From assembly GCA_905339255.1 (NCBI GenBank), contig CAJPFO010000004.1:1-61188 (forward strand): a DNA stretch of 61,188 bases. Direction: 5' to 3'. Shown piece after piece: positions 1-8,261 of this stretch; the stretch's first letter is position 1; the number at the start of each line of letters is the position of its first letter. A model generated the notes under the pieces. That model ran no database searches. It was not told the DNA's origin and saw nothing but the letters and a program-made list of their open reading frames with translations. The position numbers and the translations under genes were made by a program. This stretch comes from Myxococcaceae bacterium. Its GTDB lineage: Bacteria; Myxococcota_A; UBA9160.

Positions 1-997
1 CTTCGAGAAGATCACAGATGATCTGGTTCGTGGTCGCGTGCAGGACCACGAGCCGGAGCCCCCCGAGCCAGGCGCGCTCGAGCCACTTGTAGTACTGCAC
101 CTGATGGGTCGAGCTCGTGTGCGCGTTCGGCCAATCCGTGAACTCGGGCCAGCCGGCGGTTGCATGGTTCGCAGTCGGAGTGCGTCCGAGGACGAAGCTA
201 GAGAGAAGGTCGATCGGGCTCGCATCCTGGTTGTCGAATCCGTAGCCGAAGAGGTCCTTGCGTCCCTCTTCTCCGTGATAGAGCGCGCAATCCGAGAGCG
301 CATGCTCGACCCCGAGCGGATGGAACGGCGCCCCGTGGTAGATCCCGCCGCCTCCGAATCCGAAGTTCGAGAGGATGTGCGAGTGCGCATCGACGATTCC
401 GAAGACGGACCCGTCCGGAAACTCGCGCGCCACGACGGCGCCCTCGGCGTCGACCGTCGCCTCGGGAAACCCGGCGCAACCTTCGCGCGGAAAGAGCCGC
501 ACGTCCGCTGCTCCCTCGTCGCCGTCGACGAGCCCGGCGGGAGAGAAGAAGCGGCCGGATTTCCGATGCCTCAGCACGAGCCCGCCGTAGGGCGAGTCGC
601 CCCGCTCGCGAAGCTCCCATTCGGCGTCGGATTCGTAGCCGTCCTCGACGAGCAGGACGTCGGAGAGGAGGGACGTCTTGCGTTCGAGAACCGCGCCGTC
701 GGAGACGACGTATCCGCGCGCGTCGTCGTAGAGGAGATACGTCCCGGGCCTCGACGGCTTCAAGAAAAACGGCGTGGCTCGACCGGGCCAGACTCCGGAG
801 ACCACGAAGCCGTCTCCGACGCGGTTCAGGGTCGAGAGCTGCGCGAGCGGGCTCTCGGATGCGGCCACACCGATCGCGAAGCAGCGGTTCGCCGAGTTGT
901 GGATGCGGGGATCCCGGAACGCCTCCTCGTCACAGCCCGCGAGCGCCGCGACGAGGCCGATGAGCACGAAACGGGCGATCGGTCGGAACTTCGGCAT
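1..997 (-). CDS. Amidohydrolase/M19-like lipoprotein (3' end cut by window)
   Basis: The C-terminal part lies beyond the window; 332 codons are visible. The N-terminus is a lipoprotein signal ending in LAGC (lipid-anchored Cys22). A less conserved region runs to about residue 195, followed by GIVDAHSHIL (residues 200-209), whose D-x-H-x-H is the first metal-binding motif of amidohydrolase-type hydrolases. A glycine-rich stretch NFGFGGGG and many His residues follow, as in secreted proteins often labelled peptidase M19 or metal-dependent hydrolase. Start: ATG at 997 sits six bases after GAGGAG; an in-frame ATG at 1003 touches that Shine-Dalgarno site and is less likely. Inference: an outer-membrane-anchored metallohydrolase of unknown substrate. 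The rest of the active site cannot be checked. Confidence 0.7.
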   Translation of the reverse strand, partial: MPKFRPIARFVLIGLVAALAGCDEEAFRDPRIHNSANRCFAIGVAASESPLAQLSTLNRVGDGFVVSGVWPGRATPFFLKPSRPGTYLLYDDARGYVVSDGAVLERKTSLLSDVLLVEDGYESDAEWELRERGDSPYGGLVLRHRKSGRFFSPAGLVDGDEGAADVRLFPREGCAGFPEATVDAEGAVVAREFPDGSVFGIVDAHSHILSNFGFGGGGIYHGAPFHPLGVEHALSDCALYHGEEGRKDLFGYGFDNQDASPIDLLSSFVLGRTPTANHATAGWPEFTDWPNAHTSSTHQVQYYKWLERAWLGGLRLVVLHATTNQIICDLLE

Positions 998-1024
998 CCG
1001 CATCTCCTCGAGCTGGACGGGGCA

Positions 1025-1054
1025 GTTTAACAGACTCGCTTACCGCTCGTTGAA
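1025..1054 (-). promoter_or_regulatory. Candidate sigma-70-type promoter for the lipoprotein gene
   Basis: On the minus strand TTCAAC (1054-1049) and TTAAAC (1030-1025) are separated by 18 bases, in a locally AT-rich patch. This would place the transcript start about 20 bases before the ATG at 997. Both boxes deviate from consensus and no second copy supports them. Confidence 0.3.
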
Positions 1055-1128
1055 AAATCTAAATGCGCAGCTTTCACGCAGACTTGATCCCTCCGCGGCA
1101 CACCGCCCCGCGGCCGGGCGCCGCCTCG

Positions 1129-1149
1129 GGGCGACCCGGCGGGTCGCCC
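1129..1149. repeat. Palindromic intergenic repeat, copy 1
   Basis: Perfect inverted repeat with arms GGGCGACCC and GGGTCGCCC around GGC. The same 21-base palindrome, within 24 identical bases, recurs at 1201-1221. Hairpin-capable; no T-tract follows, so it looks REP-like rather than a terminator. Confidence 0.7.
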
Positions 1150-1200
1150 TGGCACGCGCTCGCGCTCGAAGGGCTGCTTGCCCTCGCGATCTTCGTGTAG

Positions 1201-1221
1201 GGGCGACCCGGCGGGTCGCCC
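1201..1221. repeat. Palindromic intergenic repeat, copy 2
   Basis: Second identical copy of the 9-3-9 palindrome (arms GGGCGACCC/GGGTCGCCC), 72 bases downstream of copy 1 in the same direction, within the 284-base gap between the lipoprotein gene and the esterase gene. The remainder of this gap shows no supported gene. Confidence 0.7.
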
Positions 1222-1281
1222 TGCCCCCTCGGACCCGGGGGAAAGTCCTCTACGCTCCCCGTTCCCAGACCAGGAGCCTCG

Positions 1282-2508
1282 ATGAGCTCGAACGCCTCGC
1301 GCGCCGGCTTCTCGGCCGAGCGCCTCCGCGGGATCGACGAACACCTGGAGCGCCACTACGTCGCTCCGGGAAAGATCGCCGGCGCGCTCGGCGCCGTCTG
1401 GAGGCGGGGCGTCCTCGCGCACCTCTCGCCGATCGGCGCGATGGACCGCGAGCGCAACCTGCCGATGTCCGAGGACACGATCTTCCGGATCTACTCGATG
1501 ACGAAGCCCGTGACCTCGGTGGCGCTCATGATGCTCTTCGAGCGCGGCGCGTTCTCGCTCGACGATCCGGTGCATCGCTTCATCCCGTCGTGGAAGGCGC
1601 TTCGTGTCTTCGAAGGCGGAGTCCATCCCGACTTCCGCACGCGCGCCTGCGAGCGGCCGGTCACGATTCGAGATCTCCTCACGCACACCTCGGGCCTCAC
1701 CTACGGCTTCATGGAGAGCACGCCCGTCGACGCAGGATACCGCGCGCTCGGGATCGGGAGCTTCGGAAAGACCTTCCGCGGAGATCTCACCGATCTGGTC
1801 GAGGAACTCGCGGGGCTCCCGCTCGAGTTCTCGCCGGGAACGGCGTGGAACTACTCGGTCGCCACCGACGTCTGCGGGCGGCTCGTCGAGATCCTCTCGG
1901 GCGAGCGATTCGACGACTATCTGCGGCGCAACCTCTTCGAGCCGCTCGCAATGTCGGATACCGGCTTCCACGTTCCCGAAGAAAAACTCTCGCGCTTCGC
2001 CGCCTGTTACATGCGCGGCCCCGGGAAGAAGACCCTCTTGATGGACGATCCGCGCAAGAGCACCTACCTGCGCCCCCCGAAGCTCCTCGGAGGAGGCGGC
2101 GGGCTCGTCTCGACCGCTGCGGATTATCTCCGCTTCTGCCGGATGCTCCTCGGCGGAGGACGACTCGACGGAGTCCGCATCCTCTCGCGCAAGACGCTCG
2201 AGCTGATGACGCAGAACCACCTGCCGGAAGGCAAGGACCTGACACGGGCATCGATCGGGATGTTCGCCGAGACGGCGATGCGAGGAACCGGCTTCGGTCT
2301 CGGCTTCGCCGTCACCCTCGACCCCGCCGCGGCCGGGAACGCTGGATCCGTTGGAACCTACGCGTGGGGCGGCGCCGCGAGCACGATCTTCTGGATCGAT
2401 CCGAAAGAAGATCTGATCGTCGTCTTCTTGACCCAGCTCTTTCCGTCACGAACGTTCAACTTCCGGGGCCAGCTCCAGGCAATCGTCTACGGAGCGATCG
2501 ACGACTGA
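1282..2508 (+). CDS. Serine hydrolase, class C beta-lactamase fold (EstB-like esterase)
   Basis: A 408-residue protein of the beta-lactamase/D-alanyl carboxypeptidase superfamily. The S-x-x-K nucleophile motif is S72-M-T-K75, the second motif Y-S-V is at 191-193 (WNYSVATD, replacing Y-x-N), and HTSGL at 135-139 is typical. Near the C-terminus AWGGAAST stands where beta-lactamases have K-T-G; W-x-G is usual in EstB-type carboxylesterases, so ester hydrolysis is likelier than antibiotic resistance. There is no clear signal peptide, which suggests a cytoplasmic location. The ATG follows CAGGAG. The stop overlaps the next start (TGATG), implying co-translation with the transporter. The substrate is unknown. 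Confidence 0.85.
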   Translation: MSSNASRAGFSAERLRGIDEHLERHYVAPGKIAGALGAVWRRGVLAHLSPIGAMDRERNLPMSEDTIFRIYSMTKPVTSVALMMLFERGAFSLDDPVHRFIPSWKALRVFEGGVHPDFRTRACERPVTIRDLLTHTSGLTYGFMESTPVDAGYRALGIGSFGKTFRGDLTDLVEELAGLPLEFSPGTAWNYSVATDVCGRLVEILSGERFDDYLRRNLFEPLAMSDTGFHVPEEKLSRFAACYMRGPGKKTLLMDDPRKSTYLRPPKLLGGGGGLVSTAADYLRFCRMLLGGGRLDGVRILSRKTLELMTQNHLPEGKDLTRASIGMFAETAMRGTGFGLGFAVTLDPAAAGNAGSVGTYAWGGAASTIFWIDPKEDLIVVFLTQLFPSRTFNFRGQLQAIVYGAIDD

Positions 2509-3554
2509 TGTCGAACACCCGCGGCTTCGCATGCGCGCTCCTCGCGGCGCTCTTGTTCGGAGCGGCGACCCCCGCGAGCAAGCCGCTCGTCGAGTCGCTC
2601 GGCCCGGTCGCGCTCGCAGGCCTCCTCTATCTCGGTGCGGCCCTCGGGGCTCTTCCATTCGCGCTCGGAAGCGACGGGCTCCGGGCGATCGAACGACTCG
2701 ACCGACGCAACGCGCTGCGGCTCGCCGGCGCCATCGTCCTCGGCGGTGTGATCGGTCCCCTCCTGCTTCTGGCCGCTCTCGAACGCAGCTCTGCGGCGTC
2801 GGTCTCGCTCGCCTCGGGGCTCGAAGGGCCGCTCACGGCCGTGCTCGGAGCGCTCTTGTTCCGGGACGCGCTCGGCCGGCTCGGTTGGATCGCCGTCGGT
2901 CTCGCATCGCTTTCGGGGGCACTGCTCGCGGGAGGCGACGATCGCGCCGCCTTCGCACCGACCCTGATGGTCGCCGCCGCATGCGTCGCCTGGGCGCTCG
3001 ACAACCACCTGACGGCGCTTCTCGACGGAGTCGTCCCGGCCGCGGCGACCTTCGCCAAGGGGCTCGCGGCGGGGCTCGCAAACCTCGCGATGGCCCTGCT
3101 TCTCGACGCTCGAGCCTTCGGCTCGAGCGAGGTGGCCGCGGCACTCGCGGTCGGTGCGCTCGGGTACGGACTGAGCATCACCCTGTACGTCACCGCGGCC
3201 CAGCAGATCGGCGCCACGCGCGCCCAGACGGTCTTCGCCGCAGCGCCGTTTCTCGGCGCCCTCGTCTCGTTCGCGGCGCTCGGAGAGCCCCTCGCGGCGG
3301 TGCAGGTTCTCGCGGCGCTCCTCCTCGCCTCGGCGATCGCCCTCCTCATGAAGAGTGCCCACGAGCACGTGCACGCACACGAGGCCTTCGAGCACGTTCA
3401 CGCACACCGACACGATGACGGTCACCACGGCCACGCGCATCAGGACATGGCGTCCCGCGTCCGCCACAGCCACCGGCACTCACACGAGCCCGTCGTCCAC
3501 TCCCACCCGCACCAGCCGGACCTCCACCACCGGCATCCGCATCGCGGTCGCTAG
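2508..3554 (+). CDS. DMT/EamA-family transporter with His-rich C-terminal tail
   Basis: A 348-residue inner-membrane protein with about ten hydrophobic helices in two EamA-type halves (start LLFGAATPASKPL; second half from about residue 145). The last 65 or so residues form a hydrophilic tail with about 23 histidines in runs such as HEHVHAH and HSHRHSH, which suggests binding of Zn, Ni or Co. EamA proteins export small metabolites; the tail points to a metal-linked substrate or metal sensing, which is inference. The start was chosen because its ATG overlaps the stop of the esterase gene; the open frame continues far upstream but without protein-like sequence there. His-tailed EamA homologues are known in other bacteria, so this is not a unique fusion. 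Confidence 0.85.
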   Translation: MSNTRGFACALLAALLFGAATPASKPLVESLGPVALAGLLYLGAALGALPFALGSDGLRAIERLDRRNALRLAGAIVLGGVIGPLLLLAALERSSAASVSLASGLEGPLTAVLGALLFRDALGRLGWIAVGLASLSGALLAGGDDRAAFAPTLMVAAACVAWALDNHLTALLDGVVPAAATFAKGLAAGLANLAMALLLDARAFGSSEVAAALAVGALGYGLSITLYVTAAQQIGATRAQTVFAAAPFLGALVSFAALGEPLAAVQVLAALLLASAIALLMKSAHEHVHAHEAFEHVHAHRHDDGHHGHAHQDMASRVRHSHRHSHEPVVHSHPHQPDLHHRHPHRGR

Positions 3555-3692
3555 CCGCGCGGGGATCTGCCCGCGCGGGCACGGCTCTCGGGAATCCGCG
3601 AGCGGCGCGAAATCGCCCGCCCGCATTCATCCGTGCTCGACTCTCGGGCACGATGAGCGTATGAAGGATCGGATCCGAGAGGAGACGCGACC

Positions 3693-3908
3693 GTGCCGAG
3701 ACGGGAGATCCTCGACCGCATCGAGAAGTCCGTCGCTCCGTTCCGCATCACGCGGGGCGAGCGATTCCGGCTTCGGGACATCGACCCCATCGAGACGCGC
3801 GGCGTCGGGTGGCTCGCCGGGGAGCCGGAGATGCTCCACGCGAAGGATCGCTGGCTTCGGGCGGACCTCGTCGCAGCGCGGACGGCGCTCGCGCGCGAAA
3901 AGAGCTAG
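3693..3908 (+). CDS. Small protein resembling the N-terminal segment of polyphosphate kinase 2
   Basis: A 71-residue ORF starting at GTG, eight bases after AGAGGAG. Residues 16-32 (PFRITRGERFRLRDIDP) resemble the segment that precedes the kinase domain of PPK2 enzymes, and AKDRW at about 49-53 recalls the Y-A-x-D-R-W region just before the Walker A loop. The protein stops there: no Walker A or B is present. It may be a truncated ppk2 relic or a free-standing small protein. The gene for a Na/Pi cotransporter begins eight bases after its stop, so a phosphate-related role is plausible. The function is not established. Confidence 0.5.
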   Translation: MPRREILDRIEKSVAPFRITRGERFRLRDIDPIETRGVGWLAGEPEMLHAKDRWLRADLVAARTALAREKS

Positions 3909-3916
3909 CCGATCGC

Positions 3917-5497
3917 ATGGACGCCGCCGCCACCGTCGAGCTCTTGGGAGGGCTCGGCCTCTTCCTCCTCGGCATCCACCACCTGACCGAGGGGCTCAAG
4001 AGTCTCGCCGGCGATTCGATGCGCCGCGCGCTCCAGGGTCTCGTCTCGGGGCGCCTCTCCGCGGTCGTCTCCGGGGCCATCTTCACGGTGGGCATCCAGT
4101 CCTCGACCGCGACGATCCTCACCGTCATCGGCTTCGTGAGCGCGGGCCTCGTCACCTTCTCGCAGGCGATCGGGATCACGATCGGCGCCACGCTCGGAAC
4201 GACGTCGACGCCGTGGATGGTCGCGGTCTTCGGCTTCCGCATCCGGATTGCCGACTTCTCGCTGCCTCTGCTCGGCGTCGGCGCGCTTCTGTGGATCGTC
4301 GCGAGCGGCAAGTGGAGATCGCTCGGCGCGATCCTGGCCGGCTTCGGACTGCTCTTCACGGGAATCGAGTACCTCCAGGAGGGAATGGCCGGCATCTCGT
4401 GGGATCTCGAGGCGTTCGCGGGAACGGGCGCGGGGGCGCGCTGGATTCTCGCGGGAGTCGGGATCGTCATGACGATCGTCATGCAGAGCTCGAGCGCGGC
4501 GGCAGCGACCACGCTCGTCGCGCTCGACGCCGGTTCGCTCACGTTCGAGCAGGGCTGCGCGATGGTGGTCGGGCAGAGCATCGGAACGGCAGCCACGAGC
4601 GCCCTGGCGGCGCTCGGAGGCGGGCTCGCCGTGCGCCGCACCGCGCTCGCGCACGTCGTATTCAGCATGATCGTCGGCGTGCTCGGACTGATCTTCCTCG
4701 GGCCGCTCACGGCCGCCGCGGACCGGGTCGGCGAGGCTCTCGGCAACCCGAACGGTGTGTTGGCGCTGGCGGCCTTCAGCACTCTCTTCAAGCTCGCGGG
4801 GGTCGTCGCGTTCTATCCGTGGCTCGACGCCTACGCGCGATTCATCGTACGGATCTCCGGAAGCGGCGGGGAGTCGGCCGTCGGCCGCCTCGATCCGACC
4901 GTCGCGCAGGCCGGAGGCTCCGTCGCCCTCGAGGCCGCGTGGCGAGCGACCCTCGAGGTCGCACACGCTGCCGTCGATGCGGTCCGCGGCCGCATCGCCG
5001 GAGAGCCCATCCGCGCCGTCTCGAGCGCCGAGGGCGTGCAGCAGGTCGAGCAGTTCGTCGAGTCGATCTCGCTCGACACGATCGACCCGAGGGAGATGGA
5101 GTCGCGCATGGTCCGGCTCTGCCACGCGCTCAACCACCTCGCGGAGGTCGACGACGATCTCCAGCACGCACCGCTTCCGGCGGACGGCTGGGAACGCCCA
5201 GCCGCATTCGAAGCCGGCGCGCGGGCGCTGACCGGATGGCTCGAAGCCACGCGCGCTTCGAATGCTCCGCCCGACCCGGCCGTCTTCGAGGCCCTCGCGC
5301 TCGCGTCACGGCAAGTCGGCGAAGCGCGGAAGGTCGGCCGCGACCGTCTGCTCGAAGACCTCGCCCTCCAGCGCGTGCCGGCGGCAACCGCCCGCGCCGG
5401 GATCGAGGCGCTCGTCTGGGTCGATTCGGCCCTCCATCACGCGTATCGCCTCGCCGAGTCGCTCCGACTCGCTTCGGGACGGGAGTCACGACGATGA
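3917..5497 (+). CDS. Na/Pi cotransporter family protein with PhoU-like C-terminal domain
   Basis: A 526-residue membrane protein. The repeated Q-S-S signature of NaPi-II/NptA transporters occurs twice (GIQSSTATIL near residue 55 and MQSSSAAAATT near 190), one in each inverted half. Eight or so hydrophobic segments lie in residues 1-325. From about residue 345 a soluble helical domain follows, in the position of the PhoU-like domain of bacterial homologues. Role: sodium-driven phosphate uptake or export across the inner membrane. The start is the ATG at 3917, which begins MDAAATVELLGGLG; the frame is open upstream without recognisable sequence. Shine-Dalgarno is weak. It overlaps the following ATPase gene by ATGA. 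Confidence 0.85.
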   Translation: MDAAATVELLGGLGLFLLGIHHLTEGLKSLAGDSMRRALQGLVSGRLSAVVSGAIFTVGIQSSTATILTVIGFVSAGLVTFSQAIGITIGATLGTTSTPWMVAVFGFRIRIADFSLPLLGVGALLWIVASGKWRSLGAILAGFGLLFTGIEYLQEGMAGISWDLEAFAGTGAGARWILAGVGIVMTIVMQSSSAAAATTLVALDAGSLTFEQGCAMVVGQSIGTAATSALAALGGGLAVRRTALAHVVFSMIVGVLGLIFLGPLTAAADRVGEALGNPNGVLALAAFSTLFKLAGVVAFYPWLDAYARFIVRISGSGGESAVGRLDPTVAQAGGSVALEAAWRATLEVAHAAVDAVRGRIAGEPIRAVSSAEGVQQVEQFVESISLDTIDPREMESRMVRLCHALNHLAEVDDDLQHAPLPADGWERPAAFEAGARALTGWLEATRASNAPPDPAVFEALALASRQVGEARKVGRDRLLEDLALQRVPAATARAGIEALVWVDSALHHAYRLAESLRLASGRESRR

Positions 5498-8241
5498 GTG
5501 CAGCAGCAACCGAACGCTCGCCCGAGACCACGCCGTGGCACGCCCTGCCCGTCGCCGAGGTCGTCGAGCGTCTGCGCACCAGCGCGAGCACCGGACTCGA
5601 CGCCACGGAGGTCTCGGGGCGGCTCGAGAAGTACGGCCGCAACCGCCTTCCTGAAGGCGTGAAGCGCGGGGCCTTGCTTCGCTTCCTGCAGCACTTCCAC
5701 AACATCCTCGTCTACGTCCTGCTCGCCGCCGGGTTCGTCAAGTTGATGGTCGGCCTATGGCTCGATGCCGCGATCATCCTCGGGGTGGTCGTCACGAATG
5801 CGTTGCTCGGATTCCTCCAAGAGGGCAAGGCCGAGAAGGCCCTCGATTCGATCCGCAACATGTTGTCCGCGGAGGCGCGCACCCTGCGCGGCGGCGAGAC
5901 ACGCATGATCGCGTCCGAAGAACTGGTACCGGGCGACATCGTTCTGCTCGAGTCCGGCGACAGGATCCCGGCGGATCTCCGCCTCGTCGACGTGAAGAGC
6001 CTGCGCACGGAGGAGGCCGCGCTCACCGGCGAGTCCGTCCCCGTCGACAAGAGCACCGATCCCGTCGCGGCGAAGGCCACCGTCGGAGACCGCGAGGACA
6101 TGGCGTTCTCAGGAACGCTGGTCTCGTCCGGGCGCGGGACGGGAGTGGTCGTCGCGACCGGGAGCGAGACCGAGCTCGGACGCATCAACCAGATGATGGC
6201 GGCGGTGAGCCCACTCGAGACGCCGCTGCTGCGTCAGATCAAGCAGTTCGGCTATGCCATCACGGCCGTGATCGGCGCCGTTTGCGTCGTGGTGTTCGCC
6301 TTCGGAAAGTGGGTCCGGGGCATGGAGTTCATCGATCTCTTCCAGGCGGTCGTGAGCGTCGCCGTATCGGTGATTCCAGAAGGCCTCCCGGCGCTCATCA
6401 CGGTCACGCTCGCGATCGGCGTGCAGCGCATGGCTCAGCGCAACGCCATCATCCGGCGCCTTCCGGCGGTGGAGACGCTCGGATCCGTCTCGCGGATCTG
6501 CTCCGACAAGACGGGAACGCTGACGCTCATGGAGATGATGGTGGTCTCGGCCGTCACCGGCGAGACCGACTACACCGTGACCGGCGACGGCTACTCGGAC
6601 GAGGGGAACGTCCTCCACGATGAGAAGCCGGCGGGAGACGATCCGGTGCTCGCTCTCATGGGGCGCGTCTCGATGCTCTGCAACGACGCAGAGCTCCTCA
6701 CGACCGAGACGGGTTTCGCGGTGGAGGGCGATCCGACGGAGGGTGCGCTCTACCCGTTCGCGTCGAAGCTCGGTCTCGAGCGCAAGCACGAGCGGGAGCG
6801 CCATCCCCGCGTCGACGCCATTCCATTCGAATCGGAACACAAGTTCATGGCTACGCTGCACCAGGCGGACGCAGGCCGGTCGTTTCTCCTGGCAAAGGGC
6901 GCGCCAGAGGTCATTCTCGAGCATTGCGACCGCCAGGCGACGGCCGGGGGGGTGCCCGCGCCGCTCGATCGCGAACGCTTCGAGAGGGCGTCCGACCGGC
7001 TCGCGGCGCAGGGAGAGCGCGTACTGGGCCTCGCCTGGCTCGACGGACCGGACCTCCGCGCGGGCAACCTCGGCCCCGCGGATCTTCCGAAGAACCTGGT
7101 GATGCTCGGTCTCGTCGGTCTCCTCGATCCGCCGCGCAAGGAAGCCATCGAGGCCGTGAGGGAGTGTCACACCGGAGGGATCCGGGTGACGATGATCACG
7201 GGCGACCACAAGATCACCGCGGCCGCGATTGCCAAGATGCTCGGCATCGGCGACGGCGCGACGGCAGTCTCCGGCGCAGAGATCGAGGAGATGGACACCG
7301 CCAGCCTCCAGGAGCGGGTTCGGGACGTCGACGTGTTCGCGCGCGCGAGCCCGGAGCACAAGCTCCGGCTCGTGAAGGCGATCCAGGCCAACCGGCAGGT
7401 CGTGGCGATGACCGGCGACGGTGTCAACGATGCGCCGTCGCTCAAGAAGGCCGACATCGGCGTCGCGATGGGCATCAAGGGCACCGAGGTCACGAAAGAG
7501 GCTGCCGGAATGGTTCTCGCCGACGACAACTTCGCGTCGATCACGGCAGCAGTGAAGGAGGGGCGCACCGTCTACAACAACATCGAGAAGGCGATGCTCT
7601 TCATGTTGCCGACGAACGTCGCGCAGGCGTTGGTCATCCTGGTCGCGATCTTCGTGGGCTTCACGGCTCCGATCACCGCCCCGCAGATCCTTTGGGTGAA
7701 CATGGTCACGTCGGTGGCGCTCGGCCTCGTCATCTCCTTCGAGCCCCACGAGCTCGACGTGATGCAGCGCCCACCGCGTGCGGTCGACCGTCCGATTCTC
7801 GACGGCTTCGGCGTCTGGCGCGTCGTGTTCGTCGGCCTGCTGCTGCTCGCGCTCACGCTCTGCGCCTTCTTCTGGATGAAGTCGGATGGGGCGTCCGACG
7901 ATCTCGCCCGTGCGGTGGCGGTGAACGCGTTGGTGATCGGCCAGGTCTTCTACCTGCTCAACAGCCGTTACAAGGTGGACTCGTCGCTGTCGCTGCGGGC
8001 GCATCTCGGAAACCCGTACCTCGGGCTCGGCATCGTCGCCGTCGCAGTCCTGCAGATCCTCTTCACGTACGCGCCGCCGCTCCAGGCCCTCTTCGATACC
8101 GAAGCGATCCCGCTGCGGATCTGGCCTTGGCTCTTCCTCGGAGGCTTCTCGTTCTTCCTCGTCGTGGAGGCGGAGAAGCTCGTCTTGCGCTCGCTGCGCC
8201 GCACGGCCGACGCGGTGCCGGCCGCGGGAGCGGCCGTGTAG
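5494..8241 (+). CDS. Cation-transporting P-type ATPase (type II, HAD superfamily)
   Basis: A 915-residue inner-membrane pump of usual length. The N-terminal cation-ATPase domain covers about 10-85, TGES is at 178-181, PEGLP in M4 at 295-299, and the phosphorylated Asp338 lies in CSDKTGTLT. TGDGVNDAP lies near residue 640 and GVAMG just after. The C-terminal helices include TNVAQALV and ILWVNMVTSVALG. The architecture matches Ca2+/Mn2+ or Na+/K+-like type II ATPases (PacL/PMR1 relatives); there is no heavy-metal-binding N-terminal domain, so it is not a CopA/ZntA type. The ion cannot be assigned from sequence alone. The ATG overlaps the stop of the Na/Pi cotransporter gene, indicating co-expression of the two transporters. 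Confidence 0.9.
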   Translation: MSAAATERSPETTPWHALPVAEVVERLRTSASTGLDATEVSGRLEKYGRNRLPEGVKRGALLRFLQHFHNILVYVLLAAGFVKLMVGLWLDAAIILGVVVTNALLGFLQEGKAEKALDSIRNMLSAEARTLRGGETRMIASEELVPGDIVLLESGDRIPADLRLVDVKSLRTEEAALTGESVPVDKSTDPVAAKATVGDREDMAFSGTLVSSGRGTGVVVATGSETELGRINQMMAAVSPLETPLLRQIKQFGYAITAVIGAVCVVVFAFGKWVRGMEFIDLFQAVVSVAVSVIPEGLPALITVTLAIGVQRMAQRNAIIRRLPAVETLGSVSRICSDKTGTLTLMEMMVVSAVTGETDYTVTGDGYSDEGNVLHDEKPAGDDPVLALMGRVSMLCNDAELLTTETGFAVEGDPTEGALYPFASKLGLERKHERERHPRVDAIPFESEHKFMATLHQADAGRSFLLAKGAPEVILEHCDRQATAGGVPAPLDRERFERASDRLAAQGERVLGLAWLDGPDLRAGNLGPADLPKNLVMLGLVGLLDPPRKEAIEAVRECHTGGIRVTMITGDHKITAAAIAKMLGIGDGATAVSGAEIEEMDTASLQERVRDVDVFARASPEHKLRLVKAIQANRQVVAMTGDGVNDAPSLKKADIGVAMGIKGTEVTKEAAGMVLADDNFASITAAVKEGRTVYNNIEKAMLFMLPTNVAQALVILVAIFVGFTAPITAPQILWVNMVTSVALGLVISFEPHELDVMQRPPRAVDRPILDGFGVWRVVFVGLLLLALTLCAFFWMKSDGASDDLARAVAVNALVIGQVFYLLNSRYKVDSSLSLRAHLGNPYLGLGIVAVAVLQILFTYAPPLQALFDTEAIPLRIWPWLFLGGFSFFLVVEAEKLVLRSLRRTADAVPAAGAAV

Positions 8242-8261
8242 GCGCGATCCGCGTCGTCGGC

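Noticed and set aside
774-2507. Long plus-strand open frame upstream of and in frame with the DMT transporter
   Set aside because: Upstream of 2508 it reads as Arg/Pro/Ala-rich shadow of the esterase gene; the transporter begins at its own ATG.
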